Source: Gnetum montanum
Taxonomy: Eukaryota; Streptophyta; Gnetopsida; Gnetales; Gnetaceae
Length of the DNA: 30,035 nt
NCBI GenBank assembly: GCA_015680685.1
Contig: MNCI01016384.1
Location: 309,596-339,630, forward strand
Reading direction: 5' to 3'
Shown here: in pieces, positions 1-11,590 of the stretch
Numbering within the stretch: position 1 is the first letter of the stretch
Layout: each line of letters begins with the position of its first letter
Translations under genes and position numbers: made by a program
The notes under the pieces: generated by a model
The model's database searches: none
The model's input: the letters and a program-made list of their open reading frames with translations, nothing else
Told to the model about the DNA's origin: nothing

Positions 1-314
1 GTCATAGGAAAGAGCTTAAGTTTTTTCCAACCATTATCAATGTTGTTCCATGTGCAGGCATCGTAGAAGGCTTGTAAATGTTGATGCAGATCTAAGTCAT
101 AGCCTCTTGAGAAAGTAGGGAAGTTGTTTAAATCGAGCTTGGGTAGGCGGCTCTCTTTACAATGCCTATGGGAGATTCGAACAACCTCTTGTATTTGCGT
201 TAGGCTTGTACTGGCCAGTCGGGGTTCATCGTCATTGAGTAAGTTATGCTTTCATGAGTTGGGATGATGTTGCCTTCGTTTATGTTTATAAGAAACCCCC
301 ACCTCAGATTGCAT
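1..314 (-). pseudogene. Gag N-terminal fragment, antisense Athila-like element
   Basis: Start of the structural Gag polyprotein of a Ty3/gypsy element, cut by the window edge. On the minus strand the frame opens at an ATG at 314 and runs to base 1 with one visible stop, a TGA at 254-252 where a CGA (Arg) is likely ancestral. The last third reads LDLNNFPTFSRGYD and then NNIDNGWKKLKLFP, which aligns with LDMNNIPRFERGYN and NIENEWQKCKLFP in the sense element near 15960-16100. This is the beginning of the retrotransposon Gag domain. Upstream on the minus strand lie the primer binding site and LTR in the expected order. An overlapping 67-codon open frame at 200-403 is out of register with the conserved part and is not the gene. 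The rest of the element should lie to the left of the window. Confidence 0.8.
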
Positions 315-525
315 ACTTCAATCTTCATCATCATATAATTCATCAATTCTCCAATGAATTTCTCATTAGGTATGACATTATCATAGTCTTGTAGGAGAGG
401 CATGGTTGTGAAGCTATGTGTGAATTCGCATGTGACTTTTTGTAATTATTTCTTCCTAACAGATATATCGTTAATTCCTATACAACGACCTTGTATGATA
501 TAACTAATCTAGATAACTAGCACCG

Positions 526-543
526 TCCCTGGCAATGGTGCCA
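526..543 (-). promoter_or_regulatory. Primer binding site (tRNA-Asp type), antisense element
   Basis: Minus-strand sequence TGGCACCATTGCCAGGGA, one base from the LTR end at 545. It matches the complement of the plant tRNA-Asp 3' end, TGGCGCCGTTGCCGGGGA, at 15 of 18 positions. All three mismatches are G to A within CpG pairs. This is where the tRNA primes minus-strand DNA synthesis, and it shows that the adjoining LTR is the 5' LTR of an antisense element. Confidence 0.8.
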
Positions 544-994
544 ATGATGAGTGATGAGGTACCCCTACACTCAACCATACGAATACGAGCGTTACACACA
601 TGATCCGGTCGAACTCCGCAAATGGACTAGTTGTGGCATCTAGATAGTGGACCTGGACTAATATTAGCTTTGTCATGTATGGTTTAGTCTAGAGTTAGGT
701 GTATGATGGGTTTCTAATCTAATGCTACTCTTGAAGGCAATGGAAAGTAATATTAACTAAGCTAGGAGAGAAGGGTGAGAGAATCTAAACTAGCCTAAGT
801 GCGATGAGCATCCATTCCTTGATTATCTATACACATCTTGGACTTCATGCATGACTACCACTGGGATTACCAAGTACAGATCCTAGGTATGCTACTGGGT
901 TACCAAGTAGTCACACTTAAATGCTCATAATCAAGTCGTACTCATTCTGCATTTAACATGAGTTTAAGGGTGAGAGAGATTAACTAGGAAAGCA

Positions 995-1031
995 ATAAAT
1001 AATAATAATAATAATTAATTAATTAATTAAT
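995..1031. repeat. Microsatellite (AAT)n-(TTAA)n
   Basis: A run of AAT units followed by AATT units inside the LTR. It is a simple slippage expansion of the TTAATT-rich segment that the sister LTRs carry here. Confidence 0.75.
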
Positions 1032-1244
1032 CTAAGTGAATGCTGTAATGATGAAGTAATCTCAATCTTTATTTCTGTCATGTGCATGTCCAAGTACGTC
1101 ACACTCAAATAAGGATGCTATACAATTAGAATCACCACACTGCGGGCTTACATGAAGAGGAAAAGGGTTGAGAGAGAAAATGAAAACTAAAATCAAAACT
1201 AACTTCAAAAATTTCCTAATTGCCTAACTCATCTATCTATCTCT

Positions 1245-1252
1245 TATTTATA
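1245..1252 (-). promoter_or_regulatory. LTR TATA box
   Basis: Minus strand TATAAATA, followed by AGAG as in the LTRs at 14386 and 23159. It lies about 65 bases inside the U3 end, so this family has a very short U3 promoter. The conserved position in three copies supports it as the core promoter. Confidence 0.7.
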
Positions 1253-1270
1253 GATGAGAAGATAGGTCAT

Positions 1271-1290
1271 GATATCGCGTACACGATATC
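1271..1290. repeat. GATATCG / CGATATC inverted repeat in U3
   Basis: GATATCG at 1271-1277 pairs with CGATATC at 1284-1290 across six bases, just upstream of the LTR TATA box on the minus strand. The sister LTRs carry related GATATC or GATATT motifs in the same place, so this may be a U3 control site. That role is inferred. Confidence 0.5.
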
Positions 1291-1317
1291 GCAGTCGCCC
1301 CAAATGACAACTCATCA

Positions 1318-1540
1318 ACTTGTTTTTTCAATGGTACTCAAAGAATGATTTCTTTATGAAGTAATTAATTAATTATTTTGTTACCCTTTACATAGGACTA
1401 TATCCAAATATAGATCACAAGGGTAGCAAGGATTTCAACAATGAGGGTTTTAAAATTAATCTAAGGTAGCAAGGGGTCTAGCATTGATATTACATGTAAT
1501 GCTGCTAAATTCAATTGGTGATCCTTTAAGTAGAACCAAT
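1318..1540. other. Spacer, nothing recognised
   Basis: AT-rich DNA between the antisense LTR and the first LINE-like coding trace. I see no open frame, LTR edge or structural element. It could be 5' leader of the LINE. Confidence 0.5.
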
Positions 1541-1549
1541 AATTCTTGC

Positions 1550-2390
1550 CTTTCTACAAATTACCTGATGATTTATATGAATCTATAACTCAAGAAATTT
1601 CTAGAAGGTATGTTTTCATGCAAATTATGGTTTATTTATCTTGTTTCTTAAATTTTTTGAATTACTTAAATTTTTCTTGAAAAGTTCAAAGTTTGGATGC
1701 CATCCATGTTCGTTATTTGTCAAACTCAGTTTTGCTAGTAGAATTTGTTGATTTGATAATGGCTTCTAATGTCCTTCATATTTATGTTTTCAATAACTAC
1801 CATGCTATATTGATTCTTCAAAAGTGGAATTCCTCTTTTAATCTAGCATCTCTTGAGTTCTAAAAGGTTTCTTATTTTGTTGAATTTCTGAATCTTCCAT
1901 TAATTTTTAAAAACTTTGAAAGTGATATTATCTCTCATATTGGATCAATTAAGCACTTTGAAACCCTTGTTAAATTTAGTATGTTTTCATAGAATTTGAT
2001 ATATGATTGAAGTGGATCTTGATTTGTTTAAGTAAGAAATTCTTCTGCATGCTAGTAGAATTAATTATGCATAGAAGGTTGTTTATTACAATTTACCAAA
2101 GCCATGCCATTATTGTCATCTTGAGGATCACATGTTTGATTCATGTCCTTTTATGTTGCAAAAAGGCAATGCAAGCATATCAAATGCTACTAAGGTTTCT
2201 TCTGCTAATGTTAAAGATTCTACTAAGGTTTTTTCTACAAATGCTACAAATCTTGCAATGATTTCTTTTGCTAAAATTTCAAGAGCTAGCCTACCCATTT
2301 CTTTTACTATTGTTCAACATAATGTATCTTTAAGAAAGATTTCAATGACATTAGTTTTAAAAAATTCTTCAATAACTAAGAGGAAATAAA
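1550..2390 (+). pseudogene. LINE ORF1-like protein with CCHC zinc knuckle
   Basis: Remnant of the LINE first protein, which coats element RNA. The clearest evidence is a perfect CX2CX4HX4C zinc knuckle at 2105-2146, reading CHYCHLEDHMFDSC. Upstream (about 1860-1990) is a stretch like the end of the DUF4283-type domain of plant L1 ORF1, with LPLIFKNFESDIISHIGSI in place of the usual P..W....L..I...IG pattern. Downstream of the knuckle the frame becomes Ser/Thr/Asn/Lys-rich, as in ORF1 tails, and stays open to about 2389. Several stops and frame changes interrupt the N-terminal half. A gypsy Gag is an alternative, but the endonuclease immediately downstream favours a LINE. Confidence 0.6.
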
Positions 2391-2628
2391 TATATGCTCC
2401 TAAGTTTTCACAAAATCCTATTGTTGATTGAGATGATTTTCAATCATAAAAAACATTGAGGAAGTCTATCTATTGGTAAATATATGTAAATCATTAGAAT
2501 GATTAACATGTTCAAGACATTTTAATTACTAGTAATTTTTTTAAAACTATTGGTCAAAATATGGTGATAGTTTCTTTTGAGAATGTTGATTCTACTAATA
2601 GGGTAGGGCCCTCCTCCCCCTGCATCCT

Positions 2629-3250
2629 ATGTTAATCTTTTCATGGAATGTATGGGGTCTTACTAATAGAATTTGGACAAAAGTTTTTGATGTTTTTCTT
2701 TGCATGCAATATTTAGCTCCTAATTTTATTCTTCTTCAAAAGATTAAGATTTCCAATTCAAATATAGTCATGGCTAGTTACAATATTCTTCATGATTCTA
2801 CAGTATTATTTACTAATCATAATATTTTTCAACATAGCACAACCCTCATTATCAATCATTTTTATTCTAAAAAAATTATCTCTCATGGTAGAGATAATTC
2901 TATAGTCTTGGCTATTCTTTAAGATGCTTCAAATCCTTTTGGTATTTGCAATATTTGTGCTCCTACTACTTTTGCAGATAGAATTTTTCTATGGTACTTT
3001 CTTCTCTAAATTTTACTTAATATTCCTTGGCTTTTATGTGGTGATTTTAATATGATTGAAAATTCCTATGATAAAATTGGTGGACTTTCTTATCAACTTG
3101 CAGATCATGAGCTTTTTATTTCGATTAAAGTTAAGGAATAATTTTGTCTGTATGATGTTGCTAGATTAAATGTTTGTGATGATAACTAGTTTACCTAGTC
3201 TAACCTTCATGAAGATAATAATCAAATTTTTAAAAGACTTAACTAATTTT
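2629..3250 (+). pseudogene. LINE apurinic-type endonuclease domain
   Basis: Start of LINE ORF2, the endonuclease that nicks target DNA for reverse transcription. It opens with MLIFSWNVWGL, matching the conserved WN.RGL start of plant L1 endonucleases, and is open for 97 codons to 2922. After a stop it continues in the same style to LLCGDFNMIE (about 3031-3060), the conserved GDFN active-site block of the endonuclease/exonuclease/phosphatase family. The later SDH block is not recognisable. Stops at 2920 and beyond make it non-functional. The reverse transcriptase follows on the same strand. Confidence 0.75.
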
Positions 3251-3439
3251 AGTTTTCCATTTATTCTTCTTAGTTCTGTAATGGAAGGTTACACTTCACA
3301 AAGATGCAATTTTTTCAGATCATTTTCAAATTTATCTTGATTTGAAATTTGGTATTAAATCTCCATTTCAATGTTATGAGCTTTTCTATATGAATGCATC
3401 TTTATTTCTTACTCATTCTAGAAAAGGTATTTTGATGTC

Positions 3440-5180
3440 TCTTTGGAATGCAGAAATTAGACCGCTTAGTAAATCAGGTTGGCTTGATTGGTGGTTTTGT
3501 GTTATATATTGTGTTTATAATTTTTCTTATTAGTTTGATAAGTAATATGCCAAGAGATAAAGGAAGACTAAGAAAGAAATTTATGATGAAATACAACATA
3601 TTAACACTACTTTACATAATGATCCCTTTAATATCAATGTTCAAAAATGACTTTCTTATGTTTTCATAATCAAAAAAAAATGTGATATGCATAATGCTAA
3701 GAGTGTTGTCATCAGGAGTTATCTCAATTGGTTGAAAGTAGAGGGAGAACCATGCAAAGAATTTTGTAAATTGTTAAAAGGTAAAGGTAATTTTCCTATT
3801 ATTGAATTTATGGATGTTGATGATCAAATTAGGTTTGATCCTCTTATTATCAATGGTTTTCTTGAACTACATTTGAATGTGTATTTATCTTAGAGGGTTT
3901 TTTTTTCTATAATTATGATCATTTACCTAATATTGTTCATGGTAATCACAACCATATTCTTAAACAGGATATCTATCTTATTGAAATTAAAGATGCAATG
4001 TTTAGCTTGGCCAAAGATAAAGCTCTAGGTTTTGATGAAATCTCCATTAAATATTTTAAAAATAATTGGGATGTTATTGTTTTCTTGTTGAAGCCATTGA
4101 AAAATGTTCTATTGATCAAAAGCTGAATAAAGGACTCATCAAACTTATTCTTAAGGATGATGACCTTTATCAAATTAGTAATTAGTGTCCTATTACTCTT
4201 ATACATTCTATTCAGTAAATTTTGGCTAAATACCTTTCTAGAATATTGAAATCAATTATTTTTTAGTTAATTACTTCAATGAAAACTAGCTTTGTCAAAG
4301 GTAGATATATTTTGAATAATGTTGTAGTAGATTGGGAGGGTATGTAGTGGGTTGAGGATTCCAATCAAGATATTGCTTTTTTGAAGATTAACTATGCTAA
4401 AGCATACAATAGAATTGAATGACGGTTTATTATTGCTTATCTTCATAAATATAGTTTAAACAAAAACTTTATTGGGATGGTAGAGACTCTTTTTGCAAAC
4501 ACTAATGCACTTGTGGCTACAAATGTTGGTATTAGTAAGAGCTTTAACCTTGAAAGCTTAATTAGGCAAGGTTACCCTCTTGCTCCTTATCTCTTCATCC
4601 TTGCTACATATTTTTTTATGTCATGCTATATAGAAGGACTAGAAACATAATTTTCTACTAAGGCATCTTTATTGAAAAAAATGTTCCTACTTTATTAAAT
4701 ATGCATTTTGTAGATGAATCCTTTTCTATGATAAAAAATGACAAAGCTATTGTAAATCATCTTTTTTATCATATTAATCAATATTTTAGACTTTTAAGGT
4801 CTAATATTAATTAGTCCAAATATTTTATCTTTTGCAATAATGGGTGTTCAAGAATGGGTTTTTTCTTAATATTGGCATTTTTTAGAATAGTCAAATGTTT
4901 TCAAATTATTAAGCATTTCTTTTTTCTTTGGTGGATCTTCAAAAACTTTATAGAATGTTATAGTGAAGAAAATTGAACAAAAGCTTATTAAGTGGAAGGA
5001 GAAGAAGCTTTCAATGACTTGTAAGTTTATTTTTTGTAAGCATCTCATTCAAGCTACTCATGTGTATTATTCTTCATGTTGGGCTCTTAAAATTTCTGCT
5101 TATTGTTGCATTGATCATCTTGTGAGAAATTTTCTTTGGAGCAGTAGCCATTCTAGAAAAGGATTTTTTCATGTTGTTTG
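3440..5180 (+). pseudogene. LINE reverse transcriptase domain
   Basis: Catalytic part of LINE ORF2, which copies element RNA at a nicked target. The linker WLKVEGEPCKEFCKLLK (about 3730-3780) matches the W...GD..TKFF pre-RT segment of plant L1. The palm is visible at 4370-4640: LKINYAKAYNRIE, a TGA at 4420-4422 where W is conserved (DWRF), then LIRQGYPLAPYLFIL for the usual RQGCPLSPYLF. The catalytic FADD appears as FVDES at 4707-4721, so the second Asp is Glu. A segment at 4963-5181 resembles the post-palm K..WK.K.LS..GK region. Many stops and frame changes mean it is inactive. Confidence 0.8.
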
Positions 5181-5859
5181 AAAATTTTGTACTTTTACAA
5201 AGAGGATGATGGATTATGATTTATGAATTGTTATAAGTAGGGTATTGTTTTATATGCCAAGTAGGGGATTAAATGCTTATCTGGTAGAGAGACTTAGAAG
5301 CTTCTTTTTAAGTACATTTAGATGAGTAAGCTTAAACGTAGTGGTTATTGGAGAGATACACATTTTCTTAATTAGATCCTTTTGTCAAAAGGCATTACTA
5401 TATCAAGTTCTATTATCATAAAGCATATTTGGAAGGCTTGGACTTTTATTAGTGATTTTTGGAACTTCAATAATGTTACTATTTCTACCTTTATGCTTAA
5501 CAAGCTTTATCTTTGATGGCTTCCAATTAATAATGAATCTTGGGCTATTAAGCATCCACACCCTTTTGTACATGGTGCAAGTTTGGCATTTCCTCTTTTT
5601 CATATCTTTGCATGCATAATGTTTCAAAGTCTCTATGACATTAATGTTTCTAAAAAGTCTATATTTTTTAATCTATTGGATAGTTTGGACAGAAGTGTAG
5701 CTATTCAAGATTTTTATAATGGTTTTCTTGATTTTTCTTGGATTAATGTCCATCATGTTTTTCCATATTAGCCAAAGATTTTGTATATATTTATTAGTTG
5801 TAATACTAATATTTAGGCAAGATTAAATTATCTTTGGAAGATTAGTCACCATGTGTAGT

Positions 5860-6070
5860 TATGAAAGTAGTGAATTTAGAAGATATGGAATGCCACCACT
5901 CCTTTAAAAATTAGACATTTTTTGTGATACTTGATTCATCAAGGTTTTCCTATTGATATTTGGTGCTCTAATTTAGGTGTTCATGACCCAAGATGTCCTA
6001 TCTATAACATGGAAGATACATTTATTCATTGTTTTTTACTTGTCCCCTTGCCCATAACTCTTAGACTTGA
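5860..6070 (+). pseudogene. LINE C-terminal zinc-binding (zf-RVT-like) segment
   Basis: Tail of LINE ORF2. The frame reads TPLKIRHFL, then CPIYNMEDTFIHCFL, matching the zf-RVT pattern W....P.K...F.W......T...L..R.....CP.C....E...H....C found after the reverse transcriptase in plant L1 elements. The first CxxC is reduced to one Cys. It lies about 1 kb after the palm, as expected. It supports a single LINE running to about 6.5 kb. Confidence 0.6.
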
Positions 6071-6559
6071 TGTAGCAAGTATTTACATGGTTTTCAACTA
6101 AGATTAGATGAAATTTTATATGGTGACACTCAACTTCAAGGATTTCTACTTCATATTTAGTGTTACTTTTATCCTCTTATTTTTTATGCCATCTAAAAGT
6201 TTTGATGTAATGTGGTTTTTGATAGAGATTCTCTAGCTAATTTTCTTTCTTTATCAGGTCAAGATGACATATTTGGTAGATGATGCTTTAATTGAATTCC
6301 TAAATGTTTCTTTATAGTTTTCTTTTTTTTTAAATAAGAAGCCTTTAGTAGAAAGTGAAAACTGATATGGATGCTTCTAAATGAGGGAAAGGTTTGATTC
6401 TTTTTCTACCCTAGAGGAAAGGTTTTTTAGAATTGGTTATAAGGCTGAATACCTAAAAAGGTATTCCCAAAATCATTGGGACTTTCCTTTTTGTTGTTTT
6501 GGAGTTTCTTCTTTTCTTCTCTAGTTTTGTACTTTGAATCTAAGTTTTTTATTTTTTGG

Positions 6560-8170
6560 GATCTAACACCTCCCCACCCTAAATGTAGATCACATGCTTG
6601 TCTAATGATATAATAAGGGAATAATTATTTTCAAATACTATTTTCCAAATATAATAGAAACACGAGTGGTAGTGCATCAACATGGGATAAGTGGGATCCA
6701 TGATGAAGATCTAAAGAAATAAGAAAACCCCTTAATATCACACCCTTATTCAAATCTTCTTAGTCCTTCCTTCTTTCAAAGCATAGCAGTTATGTGTTAA
6801 TTTTATGTTTTGGATGTAATAAGGACCACATTACTCCTATGAAAAGAACCTATCATTTATATAAATGGAAAGATGGATGATGTGATCTCACTATAATGCA
6901 CAATCATTTCTTCCATAGCTTGATAGCATAGGAAAAGATTTCAACTCATGGCATTGGTTTTTGTATAACAATTGACATATCATATCTGACTAGAAGGTAC
7001 TTGTAACAACTTGTATTTTCGAACATCCTTGGTATGTGTGTTTTTGCAAAGATTGTTATACTTGCACTTATATGTTTATATGTCTATCTGGTTTAGTATA
7101 TTTCATGCAATATGATGATGATGTTGATGATAAGATTTGGGTTATCTGGATTCTTGGTTAATATTATGTATTTTTTAGTTATATTTAATTACATGTATAT
7201 TTTTATAAGCATCTAGCAAGCATGCACTAATCTTGTTGTTGAGTGTGGTAGGATCTCATGAGTTTTGGTTGAGAGAATGGCATGGCTTATGATTGGTGAT
7301 TTGTTTAATTATTATTAATAATTTATTCTAGAGCACATGGTATGAGCTAGCAAATATGTGGTAGATATAGTATATATGTTAACATACATGGTATGTATAT
7401 CTTTATGTGTAATTATTTTAGATTTTTCATACGCATCTATGTTGGGAGATTTTTAATTATATTTTTAGCATTGTAGATTTTTATGGTATTTTTCTCTTTT
7501 AATGGTTGTGATATGTGAGTAGAAGAGAAAGTTATGCTTAAGATAGAAAATAATTTTAATAGTTTTCTTTTGGCTTTATGAAAGTTTTGGAAATTAGCGT
7601 TTTCTTCGATTCCATGGTTTTCTGGTCAATCTCCATTAAAATTCCCATGGTTCAATTCTTCTACGTACTTTGACAATCCAAGGAGAGGTACTATGATATT
7701 GGAGTTAGGAAGTGCTTAGGAATTATGGATCAATTACGTGAATTATTTGGATCTTTTCACTTTTCTTTTCTCTCTTGACATTTTTCATTGTTGAGAGATG
7801 TGAGTTATCTTGGCTTCTTCCCCATTTAAGGTTATAGGTTTTATGCACATCCATGGGATGGATTTTTGTTTATTTTTTTGTATGATTTTAATACTATTTT
7901 AGTTGTGGCTTAAGACATTTTTTTTATGTTTTAAAGTTTTTATGAAATTTTATGTTTTCTATTTTTCTATTATTTTGTGAATTTTATGTAAACACAAAAG
8001 ACGAGTATAAATTGAAAAATCAATGCGAGAAGGTAAAGTAATGCAACATGGAAAGCTAGTAAACATAATGAAATAAAGCAAAAAATGTAAGACAATAATG
8101 GAAACATGTGAATAAAGCTACAAATAAGGCTACTGGCTAAATTATACAAGGAAAAGAAAAATGAGTAAAT
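6560..8170. other. AT-rich DNA without recognised genes
   Basis: Between the LINE 3' tail and the Tat-like fragment. It is rich in T and TG, with runs such as ATGATGATG near 7110-7130. No open frame of useful length, LTR terminus, primer binding site or structural RNA was recognised on either strand. It could hold old LTR or 3' untranslated sequence of element A, but I have no match to support that. Confidence 0.5.
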
Positions 8171-8479
8171 GTTTAGTCATACTATTACTTTCTAATCTTT
8201 GAAAGATTGAAGAACTTATATGATTTTTGGTGCATGATTTTATATTCTTCATTTTCCTTGCTCACTATGTTGTATGGGAGTTGCTCCCATGTTTCATTGG
8301 TGGCCCTAGCATTGTTGGTCTTGGCTTGATTGGTCTTGTTATGGCTCTAGACTTCATCTTTGGCTACAGGACTTTCTTCTTGAAACTCTAGTGCCAATTC
8401 TTACTCTATGTTATTGTTATTAATAGACAAGGGGATCATGTTGTCTCAATGAATGATGATCTCATATTCCTCATAAGGT

Positions 8480-8800
8480 AGGTGAATCTCTTAATGAATT
8501 GGAGAAGAGACTATTCATAATTTAGCTAACCATGGCCTCCCTAAGATTAGGTTGAAACCTGGTGTTTCTTCAACCACAAGGAAATAAAATATTATGTGGA
8601 ATTGTTCCCCAACCACAAAGTGTAACATTATTGATCCTCTCACTACTACACATGATCCATTAAATGATTTTAGTGTAGAGGTGGAGGATTTTGAATGTGT
8701 TCGACTAAGCCTAAGCATTCAATGATATAAAAGGTATAACATTTGTAGTCGCATTGTCATCTACGTGTACTCTATGAACCTGGTATCCACCAACTCTAAT
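8480..8800 (-). pseudogene. Retropepsin-like protease of element A
   Basis: Aspartic protease that would cut the polyprotein. On the minus strand the conserved tail reads FNLILGRPWLAKL (near 8520-8560), the ILGRPWL block of gypsy retropepsins, preceded by SFNGSCVVVRGSI. This aligns with ILGRSWLVKL and SFSGS.VVVQGSI in element B. Upstream the active-site region is VHVDDNATTNVIPF (near 8725-8770), so the usual D[ST]G triad has been lost. Part of it is open for 67 codons (8515-8718). It follows Gag in the normal order and is non-functional. Confidence 0.7.
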
Positions 8801-9735
8801 TGTTATAAAAAGAGAAGTATTTGATACCTCATCATTTTGGGGATTTTTTTTCACCTCATTATCATGAAATATTAGGATAGTTGACTTCATTTCTTCCTAG
8901 AGTGAGGGTGGCACTATCATTGCATGAATAGATTCCTCATTAGCTGGGATATCGTCATTTACAAAAATAGAAGTTATCATGTTAACTAGCACCTTTGTGG
9001 TGGGTAGGGGAGGTCATGACCAAATCGTATAAGCTTAATGAAGTATTTTTCTACTTCAATGAGAGCTTGACTTAGTCCATGACAGTGAGGAAGTCTTTAT
9101 CATTGCTCAATGTTTTCTCATTTTTTCTCACTTTGAATTCCTCCATTCTACCTAAGATCTTGACCTCATGTTTCAACAATTATTATTTTGGCCCCTTTCC
9201 CTTTTCTTTCCTATCATCCTTAGGTTGGCTAGTAGAGGAAGTTTGCATGTTAGAATTCATGGGTATGGATAAAATCAGTGTGGGCTTTGGCGGAACCACT
9301 TCCTTCCACACCTTTGACTAGTTAGTGCCTTTAGCCTTAGGCTTAGGGGCTAATTTTTAACATTATCTTTGTGGTGACTTCTTATTATTTGGTTGTGATG
9401 AGGTTGAGGTATTGGCCACCATGGGAGGAGATTAATCAACTCGAATTGTTGTGGATTAGAAGGGGATAGTGGCACCCTAATAACAAAAGGTTCTCTAGGA
9501 GTCATAGATGGAAACATCCTTATAACAAACAAAGTTCTAGAACTAGAAGTTTATTCATTGTGAGGAGGAACTTGAGCCATGAAACGTTTCCTAGTGGTTT
9601 TGGGTTTATCATATATATTGAAGGAAACTATTGTAAATTGGTTATTGTTAGCATTCAAAGGATCCTTATATACCTACATCTTTTGATTTTGGGGTCTCAT
9701 AGGGTTAGATGAATCTAGAACCAACTCTCCACTAT

Positions 9736-9830
9736 CTATCATCTTTTGCAAGTCATCTTTTAGGGCAAAGCAAAAGTTAGTATCATGACCAGGAAGTTGA
9801 TGGTAGAGGTAGAATTGATCTAACTTAAAC
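9736..9830 (-). pseudogene. Variant zinc knuckle region of element A Gag
   Basis: On the minus strand the frame reads FYLYHQLPGHDTNFCFALKD. It matches FCHYHQMVSHDIDFCLALKD in element B and the CRFH...GH...C...K pattern of plant Tat-like Gags, a CX2HX4HX4C knuckle thought to bind RNA. In A the first Cys has become Tyr, so the site cannot bind zinc normally. It is followed by the conserved LQKMIDSGEL. Confidence 0.7.
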
Positions 9831-9903
9831 TATTTAGGGAAGGCTAGGTCATCCTTTGTTGCTATAGAAGGATCTTTGGAAATCTCACATAAGCAATCAT
9901 GCC

Positions 9904-11590
9904 TCATATGAGCATTCTTAGATAGTTGCTTGTACTAGATGTGATTAATTTTGAGCAACTAATCAAGAATCTTAGATGATTGTATAGGCAAATTAGTATA
10001 CTTGGACCTATCTTTTCACTCAAAATTGAGCTTTGAAGGATTAGATGTAGAGCCACATGATATTGATGGATAGAGGCTACAGTGGGAGCCTTAGGTCGCA
10101 TGGTCTTTGGACCTTGTGTGTTTTTAGGCTCCTTGGCCACCATGGGCATGACCACATGTGATTGTTTTTCCTTATCGCTATACCGTTTGGTATGTTGATT
10201 CGTAGAGTTCATGTACATAGGATTCTTATTGGCTTCAACTGTGTCATCTATGTTTTTGACTTGGGAAAAGGCTTGCCTTAGGGACCGGGGATCCAAATAA
10301 TATAGTTTATACTTAATAAAATCATTAACCTCATCCTTGAAAATGGTCAAAAGGTGCATCTCAAAGATGAGTTCAAGTATTTCATTAAGTGTAGTGTCCC
10401 ATCTTTGTATAAACTATTGAATAGGTTCAAGGGTTCTTGTCTCACTTTCATTATTTGATCTAACATTGTTTTAGGTTTTAAGTTTTACTTAAAGTAATTA
10501 ACAAGTTGACTTATTAAGTCATCTAGAGAGGAGATAGACCCTCTAGGTAGTACCTTGCACTAATGAAGGGCCTTTCTTGTCAAAGACATGGGAAAGACAC
10601 ATAACACGGTATGTGGCCAAGCTTACAGTAGTAGGCATTTTGAATGAAAGATAATGAGATGAGCATTAGGATCACTTTTATCATCATACTTGGTGAAGTG
10701 AGGAATCGGTATCCCCAAGGAAAAGATTATCTAGAAAACCTTGGGACTAATTGAATCATCTTGGTAAAGGTATATGGATTTTAGCATGTGTTTGATGCTA
10801 GCCTCGAGCTTCTTTAGCATGTTGATTAGGCTTTGGTTCAGTTGGAAAGCTTGATCCAGGCTCTAGGACACTCCTACAGGTTGTACAAGCTGCGTGGCTA
10901 ACTATGTAGGCAATGGAATGGCTTGAGGTTGGGTGATAGGCTATTGCATCTAGTGGAAAGGCCTAGTCTCCATTGCTATAGGAGGGTTAAAGAGGGAGAA
11001 TGATGTTGGCATAAGAATTTGTGGGATAGCTGGGATGAAGGATTAATAGTGAACTTGGATGACTTGAGATCATAAAGAGGTACTTGCTAAGGTTATAAAA
11101 GGGATCAACATGGATGGAACACTATGTGGGGGTCACATGGAATGAGGTTGCATCATAAAAGGGAGAGATGTGAACATGGAGGAGACTTGGAAAATCAATT
11201 GTGAGGTTTCACTTGAGGAGGCGATAGCTGTTACTTATGTATTATACAAGGGATTAAGCATAAAGTTAGGGATGAAAGTTTGTAAATATTCATCCCCTTA
11301 TACATCCACCTTATAATAGCCCATGAATTCCTCTTGATCATTGCAATCATGCTCTAGACAAGATGCATAAATCACTATGATTTCATCATCATCCTCTACT
11401 AGCTAAGCTAGCATATGAACGTAGGCCTCAAAGGGATTTATCGTATTGTATGGGAAAGGCATGTATTCCTTTCCATTCTTATGAATGATTTCAAATTCAT
11501 CCTTGGAGTCTAATTCTTTGCATGGGATATGAAGGCTAGCTTGGATCCTTGCACTGATGAAGTTGTAGTAGTCCTATGTGAAGTCAATAT
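9904..11590 (-). pseudogene. Gag region of element A
   Basis: Structural protein of the Tat-like element. Reading the minus strand: the N-terminal part (about 11590-11290) has DYYNFISARIQASLHIPCK and FEIIHKNGKEY, aligned with element B. The Gag domain (about 10820-10390) has NAHLIIFHSKC, LTRKALH and LPRGSISSLDDLI, the AxxWF..LP.GSI.S...L pattern of the retrotransposon Gag family. The following 151 codons (10359-9904) are open, beginning MHLLTIFKDEVNDFIKY, and match EMHLLVILKGVSNNIIK in B. Scattered stops, mostly TAG or TAA, interrupt the rest. The frame is lost upstream of about 11590. Confidence 0.75.

Larger units (their letters stand above)
545..1317 (-). repeat. 5' LTR of antisense Athila-like element (773 bp)
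   Basis: Bounded by TGATGAG at 545-551 and its exact inverse CTCATCA at 1311-1317, the same termini as the LTRs at 14303 and 23062. On the minus strand it contains the U3 TATA box (1252-1245), the R/U5 body shared with the other copies, and ends one base from the primer binding site. The AAT/TTAA microsatellite at about 995-1031 sits in U5, where the other copies carry an ordinary TTAATT-rich stretch. The element body lies to the left, so the bases just after 1317 (ACTTG) should be one copy of its target site duplication. The partner would be outside the window. Confidence 0.85.
1540..6560 (+). mobile_element. Degenerate L1-type LINE retrotransposon
   Basis: A non-LTR retrotransposon on the plus strand, with domains in L1 order: ORF1-like nucleic-acid-binding protein with zinc knuckle, endonuclease, reverse transcriptase, C-terminal zinc-binding segment, and a T-rich 3' tail (about 6480-6560) like the 3' UTR of plant L1 elements. 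The 5 kb span is near the usual size of a plant L1, but the 5' end is not defined and is probably truncated. All frames carry many stops and shifts, so it is inactive. No target site duplication or clear poly-A tail was found. Exact ends are estimates. Confidence 0.75.
8170..11590 (-). mobile_element. Tat-like Ty3/gypsy fragment A (gag and protease)
   Basis: An antisense gypsy fragment. On the minus strand from 11590 down to about 8170 come a Gag N-terminal region, the Gag domain, a variant zinc knuckle, a Pro-rich linker and a retropepsin-like domain. The same blocks occur in the same order in element B at 25820-29095 on the plus strand, so A and B are members of one family. The reverse transcriptase and later domains are absent, and no LTR is assigned at either end. 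The Gag similarity to B stops abruptly near 11590 next to LINE-derived DNA. Assignment to the Tat side of the Tat/Athila group rests on the CX2HX4HX4C-type knuckle and the FNLILGRPWL protease tail. Confidence 0.7.
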
